Below, in pieces: positions 23,815 through 36,041 of a stretch of DNA of 64,000 nucleotides. This stretch comes from Juglans regia (Eukaryota > Streptophyta > Magnoliopsida > Fagales > Juglandaceae). Numbering within the stretch: position 1 is the stretch's first letter; every line of letters starts with the position of its first letter. The DNA lies in assembly GCF_001411555.2 (NCBI RefSeq), contig NC_049904.1:32067370-32131369 (forward strand), read 5' to 3'. The position numbers were made by a program, and so were the translations under genes. The notes beneath the pieces were generated by a model, which saw only the letters and a list, made by a program, of their open reading frames with translations, made no database searches and was not told the origin of the DNA.

Positions 23815-23975
23815 TTTACAATCGTGAGTATGCAAGCGTCGTGTAGTTATTTTAAAAAAAATAAATAAATATAAGATTTACATAAAAAAAAATTAATTTT
23901 TTAACAGTAAATCCCACTCTTTTTTAAAATGACTATACGATACTTACACATTCCACGACTGTATGTAATATTATT
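23815..23975. mobile_element. Short foldback element, family B
   Basis: Left arm ACAATCGTGAGTATGCAAGCGTCG and right arm CGATACTTACACATTCCACGACTGT are inverted copies around an AT core (GATTTACATAAAAAAAAATT...). Related copies are near 4960-5110, 25970-26105 and 42297-42466. Confidence 0.6.
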
Positions 23976-25964
23976 TATAAATAAATAAATAAAATGTATG
24001 GTATCATAAATCATGATAATTCCGATGCATGAAACGGGTTGATGGACTTAATTATTATGACTCAATAAATAAATATATATTATATAAAAAATTATTTTTA
24101 TCAATCATTATTCATTATTTCATATCTTACACTTCAAATTTTATAAAAAATATATAATATTCTATAATAAAAAAATTATTAAAAATTATAACTGTCGAGT
24201 GTGACCTGCATGATGTATGACAATAAATAATAATCGATACATAATAAACTGCATATTATATATATACAATTGCTAACCTAACAGGTTGAAATACAATACA
24301 AAATCTTGTGTCGGTGACTGCAATTGATTATGCATTATTGTCCTTTTGTTTATGATATCGATGGTGGGATGAATATAATTAATATGCATTGAATTATGGA
24401 GTTTCCTTCTGCCTTCTATCATGCCATATTGACCACGTTAGTAGCTAATTATTATAGTATAACATGGCTTTCTTAATTACCCGGCACGTTGCTAGCTAGT
24501 CTTTTTTTTTTCCTTTTAATTAATCAATTAACATCTCTGTTGTTTTGTCTATTATTATTACTACACGAATCACTCGATGAATATACTATTACACAAATAA
24601 CATAAAAATCAATGATTAAATTTCTCATTCATTTATTAATAGAAAAATAATAATTTGTATAAGATTCAAATAAAAAAATTCAATATATTAAAAAATAGAT
24701 CTCAATCTTCAAAAAATATATATATAAAAAAATATTTTTTTATCAGTAAGATTATTATTATTATTTTTTAATTGTATAAGTCTTTAAGGGCATTACTCTG
24801 ACAGAAAACTTTTGTCTTGAAGCTGACATGACAGCACAAAATTTCTGTAGATTTTGCCAGAGAGACTGCAATAATAGGTGTCCTTGCACCGGACTCCGTC
24901 ACGGAAAAAGGTCAAATAGAGGGAGGAGTTGAAAAATACGAAGTCAACTTGGAGAAAAATTTACACGTGTAAATGCAGTACTGGTCAATCTGTGGCAGTG
25001 GATGACAGCTGGTTAGCCTAAGTCACCGACCGTCGATCTCTTTTCACATTGGCACACTTCATCTTTCCTGATACAAATATTTCGCAGTATTAAAATGCGT
25101 CAGTCTTGCAGGCTATTTTAAAAAATAATTACAGAACGAGATTACATAAATAAATTTAAAATAATTTTATATGATGTGTTAAATTTATTTTATATTAAAA
25201 ATATTTTTATAATTTTGACATATTGTATTTAATTTATAAATTTATTTTTATATAACTTTTTTATGATTAAATTTAAAATTTATATAAAAAATTTGTAGTT
25301 AATATATTATTATTATTTTTTTTTAAACTGCACCGTGTTTATAATTCAGCATATTTAGAGCAGAGCTGCCTAGATCTCTGACTACCTCTGTCTCTTTTTT
25401 GTTTGATCAACCGACTTTTCAAATTTGATTTCTTCCGTATTGACATTATCTTTAGTTTATTTTTTTAGTTAATTAATAATTATAATACAGATGTTGTTGA
25501 CATTAACATATCCATGCCGTTGAAAAGAGTGGACTTTTTGTCTCTTCTTCATCGTTGTTCTCAGCAGCATCTCTTTGTCTGCACTCTTTCACGTAACATT
25601 CACGAGAAAGTCTTCTTTTTCTTCTTCCCCTCTTCTTTTTGAAGTCTCAATCGTGACTTCTCTTTTTCACGATCTTATTCTTTTTATAGACAGGTAAATA
25701 TTTTTCAAACCAGTGGGTAGAATCATGACGGCCACTGCAGCAGGACAGCTCATGGATGGATGGGATTAAGATTTCTGTTGTTAAAATATAATTTTCTTTT
25801 GGATTAAATTGAGATGATTTTTAAATAATATTAAAATTTGTAAGTTGAAATTTATAAATAGTAAAACTCTTTCTCTCAATACAAATCTGCTCGTAGTTTT
25901 ATTGTTTGATTTTGTAAAATATTAAAAATGATAATTAATGGTTAAATTATTTTTAGAGAAATGA

Positions 25965-26110
25965 TATTGACAGTCATGAGTATACAAATGTCATGTAATC
26001 TTTTTGAAAAATATAATAAATATAAAATCTATATAAAAAAAATTAAATTTTTAATAATAAATCTTATTATTTTTTAAAATAATTATACGATTATTTACGT
26101 AATCTTATTT
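25965..26110. mobile_element. Short foldback element, family B
   Basis: Begins AGAAATGATATTGACAGTCA, passes through TATACAAATGTCATGTAATC and the shared core ATATAAAAAAAATTAAATTT, and ends near ATACGATTATTTACGTAATC. Non-coding. Confidence 0.55.
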
Positions 26111-27146
26111 TTAATGGTTTGAGGTATACAGCTCTATAATTTATTTATTGCTCTACAATTTACTACAGAATGAATAAGGTTTCTGGTATGGTTGGTAAAA
26201 GGTCAAATCCTGTCTAACAATTTCTTAGGATTCTTTTTTCAACTTACAACAATAATGGCAAAGTTGAAACGAAAACAAGAGGATAAAGTTGAAAGGTAAA
26301 ACACAGAAAAATAGAGTGGTAAGTAATGTAGCTAAGGTTAATCCTTTCCATGAAACGCCATTGATGCTTTTCTTTCTTCTTTTTTTTTTTTTTTTTCAAG
26401 GCGGCTGCCGGGCGGGGGGGCATTTAACACACAACCAAGTGCTTTTTTTGGGACCTGAAGCTAGGAAAGTGGTTGAAGAAAGAGTAATCTCGTTTACTTC
26501 TGTTAATATACTGATTAAATAAAAAAGTTCCAAAGATGCCCATATCAAATACTGTTCTCTGAGTATGACTTGACACTGTGTGCTTAAGCCTGGCTTATGC
26601 TACCAAATTAATGCTAGTCATTTGGTTTTACCTTTTATTTACGTTTAAAATGTCAAAACATTCTGTGAAATATTGTTGAGTAATGCTATACAGTACATTC
26701 TTATCTTATTTTAATCATAATAAATAGTATGTGATATATTTATCATTATTATATGATAAATAAATATGTAATAAATATGTCATATCTTAATTAATAGAAT
26801 AAAAATAAGATGGTAATATGTAATAGAATTTTTTATTATAAAATATAATTTTTACTCTCAGAAATTGTTTGACTATTTTTCTTTTCGTTTTATTTCTCTT
26901 GGGGAAGAAACAGTGGGGGGAGCCGAGGAGGAAGTTTTCTTTGGGCTTGTAGAATTTTTATGTAAAAGGTTCGACCTTTATAAGAAATCCTCAAAAGTTA
27001 ATGATGACGTTTTGTAACTTTGCAAAGATACTCTTGACCCCATCAATATCCTGTAATCTATTCCTCCGAGTCCCACTCTCTCACTTCACTGATATAATAT
27101 AGGAAAGATTGAAAAGAAACCCCCCAAGCTCTCTCAGCCACCTCCA

Positions 27147-28805
27147 ATGGCCACAACCTGCAAATACCCGTTTCTTCTCTCTCTAATCTGCACATTCTTC
27201 GCTCTTAACTCAGCTTCATCTGAGGCAGATATCCTTTTAACCTTCAAGGCCTCCATTGTAGACTCAAAGAATTATCTCTCTTCCTGGTCTAATGCCTCAG
27301 CCACCCATTATTGTAACTGGACTGGAATCACCTGCACTCCCACACCGTCACTCTCCGTTACTTCTCTCAACCTTCAAAACCTAAACCTTTCCGGTGAAAT
27401 CTCTTCTTCAATCTGTGAGCTTTCCCATCTTTCTCACCTCAATCTTGCTGAAAATCTTTTTCATAAGCCCATTCCTCTTCATCTCTCTCAGTGCAGTACT
27501 TTGGAAACTCTGAATCTCAGTAACAATCTCATTTCGGGTCCAATCCCAGTTCAGATTTCTCAGTTTGGTTCTTTGAAAGTGCTTGATTTCAGCAGAAACC
27601 ATGTTGAGGGAAAGATCCCAGAAACCATAGGCTTACTGCAGAATCTTGAAGCTCTCAACTTGGGAAACAACTTACTTTCAGGTAGTGTACCTGCTGTATT
27701 TGGGAACTTATCTGAGCTTGTTGTTCTTGATTTGTCTCACAATGCATACTTGATGAGTGAGCTTCCCAGTGACATTGGGAAGCTTGAGAAGCTGGAGCAG
27801 CTTCTTTTGCAAAGCTCTGGTTTTTATGGTGAAATCCCCGACTCTTTTGTGGGTTTGCGAAGTTTGACCATTTTGGACCTTTCCCAAAACAATCTGAGTG
27901 GTGAGGTTCCTCAGACACTAGGATCTTCTCTCAAGAACCTGGTGTCTCTTGATGTTTCCCAGAATATGCTTTTGGGGCCATTCCCCAATGGCGTTTGCAA
28001 TGGAAAAGGCCTTATAAACCTGAGTCTCCATACAAATTTCTTCAGTGGTTCAATAGGCAACTCCATTAGCGAATGTATAAATCTTGAGAGGTTTCAGGTT
28101 CAGAACAATGTGTTATCTGGTGATTTCCCTAATGGTTTATGGTCATTGACCAAAATTAAGCTTATCAGAGCTGAAAATAATAGATTTTCTGGAGAAATAC
28201 CCGATTCAATATCAATGGCTGCTCAATTGGAGCAAGTTCAGCTGGATAACAACAATTTCACTGGTAGAATTCCTCAGGGTCTTGGGTTGGTTAAGAGCTT
28301 ATACAGGTTTTCTGCATCTCTTAATGGTTTATATGGTGAACTTCCTCCAAACTTTTGTGATTCACCTGTTATGAGTATAATAAATCTCTCTCACAATTCT
28401 CTTTCGGGCCAAATTCCAGAGTTGAAGAAGTGTAGGAAGCTAGTCTCGTTGTCCTTATCAGACAACAGTCTTACCGGAGTAATTCTACCATCCCTTGCTG
28501 ATTTACCGGTGCTAACTTACCTTGATCTTTCTGATAACAATCTCACCGGTCCCATCCCCCAAGAGCTTCAGAACTTGAAACTTGCACTGTTCAATGTATC
28601 CTTCAATCAACTATCCGGTAGAGTTCCATACTCTTTGATTTCAGGTCTCCCGGCTTCATTTCTGGAAGGAAATCCTGGACTTTGTGGCCCTGGATTGCCC
28701 AATTCTTGTTCTGATGACCAGCCAAGACATGCAAGTGTTGGTCTTATGACAGCCATGTGCTCTGATATCTGTAGCTTTTTACTTGGGACTTTGATTGTGC
28801 TCTGA
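27147..28805 (+). CDS. LRR receptor-like protein, ectodomain half (At5g06940 type)
   Basis: 552 residues. A signal peptide (MATTCKYPFLLSLICTFFAL...) is followed by an LRRNT-like cap (ADILLTFKASIVDSKNYLSS, WTGITC), then about 19 plant-type LRRs of the form LxxLxLxxNxLSGxIP through the juxtamembrane cap EGNPGLCGPGLPNSC. The frame then enters the membrane segment (SFLLGTLIV) and stops at TGA 28803-28805. Orthologues continue through the membrane into a kinase-like domain, which here lies in another frame starting at 28805. As it stands this part would make an LRR ectodomain with a short hydrophobic tail, like a receptor-like protein without a kinase. The ATG at 27147 is the first in the leader and gives a proper signal peptide. 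Confidence 0.9.
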   Translation: MATTCKYPFLLSLICTFFALNSASSEADILLTFKASIVDSKNYLSSWSNASATHYCNWTGITCTPTPSLSVTSLNLQNLNLSGEISSSICELSHLSHLNLAENLFHKPIPLHLSQCSTLETLNLSNNLISGPIPVQISQFGSLKVLDFSRNHVEGKIPETIGLLQNLEALNLGNNLLSGSVPAVFGNLSELVVLDLSHNAYLMSELPSDIGKLEKLEQLLLQSSGFYGEIPDSFVGLRSLTILDLSQNNLSGEVPQTLGSSLKNLVSLDVSQNMLLGPFPNGVCNGKGLINLSLHTNFFSGSIGNSISECINLERFQVQNNVLSGDFPNGLWSLTKIKLIRAENNRFSGEIPDSISMAAQLEQVQLDNNNFTGRIPQGLGLVKSLYRFSASLNGLYGELPPNFCDSPVMSIINLSHNSLSGQIPELKKCRKLVSLSLSDNSLTGVILPSLADLPVLTYLDLSDNNLTGPIPQELQNLKLALFNVSFNQLSGRVPYSLISGLPASFLEGNPGLCGPGLPNSCSDDQPRHASVGLMTAMCSDICSFLLGTLIVL

Positions 28806-28838
28806 TGCTGGTAGCTTTTGGTCTTGGGACTTTGATTG
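28758..28838 (+). repeat. ~40-bp tandem duplication within the transmembrane-coding segment
   Basis: 28758-28797 and 28798-28838 both begin TGCTCTGAT, share GTAGCTTTT and both end CTTGGGACTTTGATTG. They differ at about six positions and by one base of length (40 against 41). Both encode a piece of the membrane helix (..GTLIV). Since neither unit length is a multiple of three, the kinase frame is displaced and TGA closes the first frame, directly overlapping the ATG of the second (TGATG at 28803-28807). Confidence 0.85.
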
Positions 28839-30115
28839 TAGCTGCTGGGTTCTTCGTCTATCATAGATATTCCAAGCAAAAATCTCAAATGGGAAGTCGG
28901 CGCTTGGTAGTCTTCTATCCTCTTAGAGTCACCGAGCATGAATTGGTAGTGGGAATGAATGAAAAAACTGTGGTAGGAAGTGGTGGAGCTTTTGGTAGAG
29001 TTTACATTTTAGGTTTACCGAGTGGTGAACTTGTTGCCATAAAGAAACTTGTTAATTATGGGAGCCAGTCATTTAAAAGTTTGAAGGCTGAGATTAAGAC
29101 ATTAGCCAAGATCAGGCATAAGAACATTGTTAAGATTCTTGGGTTTTGCCATTCTGATGATTCAATCTTTCTAATTTATGAATTCTTACAGAAGGGGAGT
29201 TTAGGGGATTTGATTCACAGACCAGGTTTTCAGCTGCAGTGGCACGTGAGATTGAGAATTGCCATCGGGGTTGCTCAGGGATTAGCATACCTTCAGAAGG
29301 ATTATGTCCCACGCTTACTTCACAGAAGTGTCAAGTCAAATAACATTCTGTTGGATGCAGATTTTGAACCAAAACTCACAGATTTCGCACTCAACAGAAT
29401 TGTGGGAGAAGCTGCATTCCAGTCAACCAGGGCCTCGGAGTCTGCATTATCCTGTTACAATGCTCCAGGTGAGGGATCCGACTTGAAACCGTGCCTCAAC
29501 TATGCCAGCTTGTGTCCTATACCCACAGAGTAATCCTGTCTTAGGTCACACCACATAAGTGGTATTTGAATGCCTGAATTCTGTATACTGCTGAAATTAC
29601 CCCCATAAAAATTTTACTGCTTACATTTTCCTTTTTGATTACATGATAAGTCCCTCTAAAACACACCCTTTCTCATCTGTATCATATGATTTGAGTCTTG
29701 ATGATCTTATTGGGTCCTTATTGCAGAATATGGGTACAGTAAGAAGGCAACGGAGCAGATGGATGTTTACAGCTTTGGTGTCGTATTGTTAGAGCTAGTG
29801 AGCGGCCGACAGGCCGAGCAAGCAGAACCAGCAGAGCCTCTTGATATTGTCAAATGGGTGCGAAGGAAAGTTAACATTACCAATGGAGCATACCAAGTTC
29901 TTGACCCCAAAATATCAGGTTCTGCACAACAAGAGATGCTTGGGGCTCTAGATATAGCTCTCCGTTGCACATCTATGATGCCAGAGAAACGGCCATCCAT
30001 GTTTGAAGTTGTGAGAGCACTCCAGTCCCTAGACTCAAGGACCACCCTTCCAAGTAGAGCGTTTTCTACTTCTGAAGAGGATTTATCCAGTCTGAACATT
30101 GAACCAAGGAATTAA
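28805..30115 (+). CDS. LRR receptor-like protein, membrane and pseudokinase half
   Basis: Exons 28805-29468 and 29727-30115, joined in frame at NAP|E. The first residues form a membrane helix (MLVAFGLGTLIVAAGFFVYH), then a basic stop-transfer (RYSKQKSQ). The kinase-like domain keeps the glycine loop (VGSGGAFGRVY), the VAIK lysine, a candidate helix-C glutamate (LKAEIKTL) and APE. The catalytic loop reads LLHRSVKSNN (HRD aspartate replaced by serine), and DFG reads DFA (LTDFALNR). Lack of catalytic residues is a known feature of the At5g06940 group, annotated as probably inactive, so this is ancestral rather than decay. Without splicing, intron 29469-29726 would add a short tail and a stop. 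AATAAA at 30298-30303 may be the poly(A) signal. How this half is translated is unclear. Confidence 0.85.
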
Positions 30116-31405
30116 CACCCCCCCACCCCCCTTTTTCCTTATTTTTTGAAGTCTTAATGTAAAGCCAACTTGTTTTTCCTCCTTTTGACTTCTGATTGAG
30201 AAAAGCATGTGCTTGGGCATGGTAGTTTCTGGTCTGCACCAGGATTTGTTTTGGGATTCTGTTTGATAGAAATACAAGATTTTTACAATGTGCTAATAAT
30301 AAATGGTCATGAGTGCCAGTTTTAAGGAACTTGATCCAGTGGTCCTGGCAACAATCTGTTATCTGAACCGGGATTTCTAGAACCGAAAGTAACAATATGT
30401 TTTGGTTCAGGAGACAGACAATTGGGTTCTTTGGACGGATTGTCTTGAATTGGTTGGGTGTACATGACTTTCTGATACTCGCATGGAAATGGAAGTAGAT
30501 TGTGTTTTGAGAAGAAACTCCGATTCAAATTGCTTGCCATGAGGTCGGAGATTGATGCTCGTATTTTCTTTATGGATACATCTCAAGATTTAAATATCAG
30601 AATTCAGGGATCTGCACCTTTCCGACTTGAATATGTGAGACTTGTTTTGTATTTACAAAACTTGCAATGGTTGTGGGGTTTTTGGATTTTGGTTTTGTCG
30701 ATTGGATCCAATAATGTAATACTGGCATGGTTGTTTCTATACCACCTCTCTCATTCGGTGGATACGAAAATAGGGTTATCAAGGATTCCTACAGTTAAAC
30801 TGTTTTCGTGAAGCCCTTCGGCCTGCAGGTATACTTGAAAACCGTACATTCGTTTCACAAGGCAAGACGTCATTTCGCAAACTCCCAAAGAACATCATCA
30901 CTTCTATTTACTAAAATCAAACCAATAAAGCTTATATTTTTGTAAAGAAATATTATACAAGGGTTGACACGGCCTCGTTTGTTTTCAGAAAACATCTCAT
31001 ATCATTTTATCTAATTATTACAACTTTTTTAACTTCCAATACAAAATAAAATAAACAATTCAACTTTTTCAAATTCTAAAATAAAAATAATATTAAAAAA
31101 TATATTATAATAATATTTTATTCAACTTTTTAATTTTCATCTCATTTCATTTGATTTCTAAAAATGAATGAGCCCTTAACAGAAGGGGAGAGATTGACTG
31201 TGATGGTGACGAACAAGAACTCCACTGATGGCTGCGATGGTGGATTTCCACTTGAAGGACGAATTATGGAGGTAAACCCTTCACCGTGAAGCTTAAAACA
31301 TGGAGATTTTCATCCGTCACAAGCCATGGACATGGTGATGAAGAGGGATTGAATGTTGCAAGCAGTAGTTGGACCTTCTCTCTCTCTCTCTCTCTATTAT
31401 TATAT

Positions 31406-31437
<32 letters not shown>

Positions 31438-31627
31438 TTTCATGGAATGGAATCAATCATGAAACTGTATATGGTAATTGAACACTGTCTAATATACAAA
31501 GAAGCTGATGCCTGATGGCTTGGGCTTTGGCCACAATACAAGACAACCAATAAGAGACATGAAATTGTGAAAATAAATGAGGGAAAAAAGGAAACAAATT
31601 TAAATATACAAGTCCCTCTTTTGACAT
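30116..31627. other. Spacer between convergent genes
   Basis: 3' UTR of the pseudokinase gene at the left, 3' UTR of the gar2-related gene at the right. A Tourist-like element (30971-31175) and a CT/AT microsatellite (31376-31438) lie between. The non-repetitive stretch ~31190-31375 gave no recognisable gene. Confidence 0.5.
30971..31175. mobile_element. Tourist-like MITE copy
   Basis: Left end GGCCTCGTTTGTTTTCAGAA; right end, inverted, GGGCTCATTCATTTTTAGAA. The interior shows CTCATATCATTTTATCTAAT and TTCAACTTTTTCAAATTC as in other copies. About 205 bp, non-coding. Confidence 0.75.
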
Positions 31628-34600
31628 TCACACGGACCAAACCTCGCGAAGGAGTTCATACCTTGCATTTGTGCTGGCATAATCAGTATGTTCCTGTATA
31701 CCATTTCCATTTGCCGTGATCGTTGGTGAAGAAGGCAGTTTTTCAATGATGGATGTAAGAGGAGAATCCAGTTCCTCTAGTTCTTCATCACTCTTATACC
31801 CCTTCCTCTGTACCGCAGACGCACTCCTTGCCAATGGAGGTCTTTCTCCAGCCTCTGCAACTTTCTCTGCCACCTCAGCGGAGGAAGGAGGGTTGTAAAT
31901 AAGAGGGGCAGCTGTATAAGGGAAGCTTCTAGCAGAATCTCCTGACAATCTCCGCTGCACAATGCTCTAATCAAAGGAAATAGCCATACATCAAAGACTA
32001 GTTACCATCAATAATCTCTTCATAATAGAGGAAAAATTGATCAGGCCTCTCTATAGGAACCTAATCCTTTTTATGCAAATTGCAAACATCTGGTATGGGA
32101 TCTATTTAATGTTCCAAACCTATCTACCATAAATGCACCACTCTGCAAGTACTGGAGCTTGAGATACCAAAACGAGATTTTTAAGACAGCTCCGTGGGTT
32201 TTGTTGAAAGTAAATTATACCTCAGCATTCAGCGCCTCCAATACAGCTCCTGGGACAGGATCCGGACAGAATTCATCTGGGGTAAAGTTGCAGAGTATTC
32301 GTTTGATCAATGGAAGACTGATTGATGGGCATACCTAGAAAACACGAGACCAAAAAGTTCAATCAAGTTAGAGATATGAAACTCAACATAGATGAGAAAC
32401 TAAAGCCTATTCAACCTTAATGTACAGAAACAGACCTCCTCTCTAACGGGTTGGTCCATAAGCATGTCCTTCGGAAGCATCAGGAGATCACTCAACTCGT
32501 TAAGAAGAAGAAAAGATTTAGGTTCACCAGCTCCACCCTGCAGGTCATCATCCTCACTGTCATGCTGATGTTCCTTCAGAGAATCATCACTATCCATGCC
32601 AAACATATCAGTAAGCCATCTAGACCAGTTGCCAATCTGCATGAAGGGTAGCCTCATGTTAACTCATGGAATAACAACTCCTTAAAATTTATAGACTAAG
32701 GATGGTCTAATACACTGATAGGTCACATTGATAAGGAGACATTGCACTCCAAACATCTCTCTCCCTCTCTCTCTCTCTCTCTCAGTTTTTTCCAATACAG
32801 ATGTAGACAGATTTTGCTGGAGCTGAAAAATCAGCTCTAAAAAACAAAATTCAGGTTGATTTCAGTAGAAATTACTCTCTGGACTCGAAATATTACAAGT
32901 CAAATTGAACTAATTGGTGATGTCCTCTCTCCAACAAACTGAAAAATCAGTTCATATTTGAGAGGGCTAGATCTCAATAGATGAGGCAGTCAACTTTTTA
33001 AGGCAATGGTTAGATAATCTATGCAAACCACATAACAGTAAACTGAAACATAATACATACAGAATTTTTGAGTTGGGCACCAGATCCAAAACTCAAATCT
33101 CCAGCTGGAATAGGCAGAACCTTGGAATCAACAATGGGATCTGATATAGGATCAGTTGGAATCTCATGGGCAGACTCACGCAGAATAGCATTGAACATTG
33201 CAAAATCTAGTCTGGCAACACATCGTTCCATAACCTAATCAAAGGAATCACACCTAATTAATCCATCAAAGTAAATAGAACTTAAGGAAGCTTATAGAAG
33301 ACAGAGTTTGCTAAGAGATCAAGGAAGATGAGAAAATTGGGTAGCCTGAACTTCTAATTCAGTGCATGTGACAAAGAAATTGAAGTCACGGAAAAAGGAC
33401 AAACAGTTGTTAAAAGCTTCGTACCATTCTTGCCAATACTGGCAAGCAACCACATTCATGCCCCCCTGCTCGAACAGGGCATAGCCGTTGAAAAGCATCC
33501 TGAAAAGCATTTTTCCAGAGGTTGACAGAAAAGCTGCCTTGCTGCTGGTCACCCAGGGCTGGTCCCAACAACCTTCCAATGTTTTTATTGGCTGACATAT
33601 TCTCAGATGAGGAGAGCATGTTCGGAGTTAAAGCCTGAAAACTCAAAATGTGGTTAAAGTCATTCATAACAATAATAGTCGGTTAGAAATTAGCTAATGG
33701 CTATACAAAAAAGCTTGACTAGCAAAATTTTATTTTAAATTAAAAAGAAAAAATTGCTTCATTGGATGATCACCATGTTTTTGTTATAGTATCTAGATTA
33801 CTTCGTACTAATTAATTATTCGGCTTTTACCTGCCACCAAACAGACTCAACTATCCGAGAGAAAATCCAGGATTCAACTTTTTCTAATGCTGCCGTGAAG
33901 GTTCCTGTCTCCTGCCAATCCTCAACAAGCTGCATAAAACCGTTAGCCTGTTTGCTACCATAGCCACCCTTCCATTTCAATGTTGTAGACTTCCCTTCAC
34001 TGCTCTTGCTACTCCCATTTGACTCAGAAAGTCTTGCCAGTGGACTGAACTGACGGGAACGCCCAAATGCTTGTGAGATTATCTCCCTCAGCACAACAGT
34101 GTTTGTCAACCAGAAGGTTAACCTTGGAACATAAAAGGATAGAATATTTGTTAGCTTTACACTACAAAATTTTACAAGACAGTTCAAAGAACTCTAGCTA
34201 TATGTACCTTGGGACATCATTACCGCAGGACTTGGCAATTAAAACAAGCCCCGATATAGTATTTTTAGCAACTGTAGCTCGCTTGTCTAGAGTCCAATGT
34301 TTGCAAGCATGAATGTAGAGTCTAGAAAGGCGTCGAGCAGGTGTGTGCACCTTATGTGCTGAGCTCCCATGCTCAGGTACCACAGAATAGAGAGAAATTT
34401 CAAGAGCAGCAACTTCTCTCAGCTCCTCTTCAAGTCTTTCAATTCTCATTTCCATTTCTTCAATCTTTTGCTCCAAAGCTGTCTCGTCCTCATGTTCATC
34501 ACTTTCTTCAGCATTAACTATGTCGTCATCAGTTCCAATACTCTGAGCACTATTTGAGGCCCCATCCAAAACATCAACTTCTTTTACCTCTTCAACAGGC

Positions 34601-35277
34601 TTATCATCAACTCCTGCAGAAGATTCTGCTGAAGTTTCAGAAGCAAATTTCATTTTCTCGGAATCAGTCTCGGAAGAACTTTGGTCAACCACTTTAGGAG
34701 GCCCCCTAATTGCACTGGTGGATTTCTTAGAACTGTTATGTAATACTTTAGATTGGGGTTGGTTTGATTGGGGCTCAGATCTCTCTTTTGATCTGCCAAG
34801 ACCACTTTCTGTGGGACTCCTTTCAAGGCCCGAAGCTCTTTCTACATTCTCACAATCAGCAGTCAGCAAATCCCCTTGAGACGATATTGAATCTTTTACT
34901 GACTCTGAATATGACACTTCTTCCTTACCCTTGTTAGGTCCTTTCTCCAAACCAATAGAAGGATTATCTACAACTTCATCCTTGCTTTCTGTAGAGATCA
35001 TTGCATTGGTTCTCAAACCTCGAGGTGCCTCCTCAAACCTGTTGAGATCATCCACATAATGTATAACCACGTTTTCATAGACTTCAGAGGGCTCCGTGCC
35101 CGTGTTCGAATCAATTACTAAAGCACTTGAGTCTGGTTTAGAAAATGATGCTTTAGAACGGGATTCTTTTGCTTTCAAAGTTTTACTGACATTTTCTTGA
35201 TGAAGTTTATTGTCTCTCCTTCCAGAGCGCTTTGTCTGGTTGTTATGTGAAATTTTCTTCTTGTCAATCTCTTTCAT
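31628..35277 (-). CDS. gar2-related nucleolar-like protein (At2g42320/At3g57780/At5g06930 family)
   Basis: Plant-specific protein of unknown biochemical role. Seven exons on the minus strand, all GT-AG and in phase: 35277-34208, 34122-33831, 33634-33425, 33234-33061, 32636-32436, 32334-32221, 31966-31628; 799 residues. Residues 1-266 are low-complexity, Lys/Ser/Glu-rich (KEIDKKKISHNNQTKRSGRR). Residues ~267-292 form a coiled coil (ALEQKIEEMEMRIERLEEEL). A strongly conserved C-terminal domain follows: HKVHTPARRLSRLYIHACKH, CGNDVPRLTFWLTNTVVLRE, FQRLCPVRAGGHECGCLPVL and IPAGDLSFGSGAQLKNSIGN. The start ATG at 35275-35277 is preceded by an in-frame TGA in the same exon, after acceptor TTTTCTTAG (35318), so a 5'-UTR intron is implied. 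Convergent with the pseudokinase gene. Confidence 0.9.
32760..32782. repeat. (CT)n microsatellite in an intron of the gar2-related gene
   Basis: CTCTCCCTCTCTCTCTCTCTCTC within intron 4 (32637-33060). Length polymorphism is likely; no sign that it touches splice signals. Confidence 0.7.
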
Positions 35278-36041
35278 ACTTGGTTTTACCTTCTTAGATT
35301 GCAATCAAATGAAAAACCTAAGAAAAGGAAGAAAAGATTAAAAGTCAACAACCCGAGGAAAGCTCCTTGAGAACATAGCCAGTTCTAGATGCACAATTGC
35401 ACTGACTTTAGTTGGAATAAGTTCCTCCTCATCTAACGTGCCAGAAACTTCTCATGTAAGGCTGCAACAAGGCACCAGTTTGGGTCGTTAGAAGAACATG
35501 CCAGACATTGAACAAAATGAAATACCATTGTGCTAGGTATTGCCCATATAATTTTCTCAACTAAACGCAAACATGAGCCCGCGGGTAAGAATAATAAGGA
35601 TTTAAAGTAATCACTCAACTTGTCAGCAAACAATCAAACGGGTAACAACAAAGGCACCCGAGAGATGCAGGAAGAATAAAAAGAGACAAAAGGACAGGAG
35701 ACAAGTATTTAAACCATTCAGCATGCTACAGCTGAACAACTCATATAAAGTTAGATGCTAACCAGAAAGTGTATGTATTCACGAAGATAAAGGTGTAAGA
35801 AAGCATCTAGTGTACTCCTCTAGACCAAACCCCAGAACAGAATAGAAGCAAGTACAAAGGTGATTCTTGATTATCAACCAATGGAGAATACTGTCTCAGT
35901 ATTGAAGTAAAGGTTGACCCAACAGGATATTAGCTTGAATTACCAACCGCATGAAAGGGTCACACACACTAAAATGTTGTAAAATTTACAAAAATATCAG
36001 GACCTCAAACCAGAAAGTCAAGTCGAGCACTAAGGTGTTAA

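Larger units (their letters stand above)
22336..27146. other. Gene-poor spacer between SAP B and the LRR receptor gene
   Basis: No complete gene recognised. The minus strand at 22603-22676 shows a plausible acceptor (TTAATAG) followed by 22 codons (STLLDCIQAAGFKAFSSVNA...) and a stop; it could be an orphan last exon but nothing upstream supports it. Two foldback elements are listed separately. The stretch 27000-27146 should hold the receptor-gene promoter and a pyrimidine-rich 5' UTR. A T17 tract followed abruptly by CAAGGCGGCTGCCGGGCGG at 26383-26418 is compositionally odd. Confidence 0.5.

Noticed and set aside
28771..28813. A short intron (GTAGCT...GGTAG) that might remove the duplicated unit in the receptor gene
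   Set aside because: It would be ~43 bp, below the usual minimum for plant introns, and lacks a branch-point/pyrimidine tract; joining also does not cleanly restore the helix.
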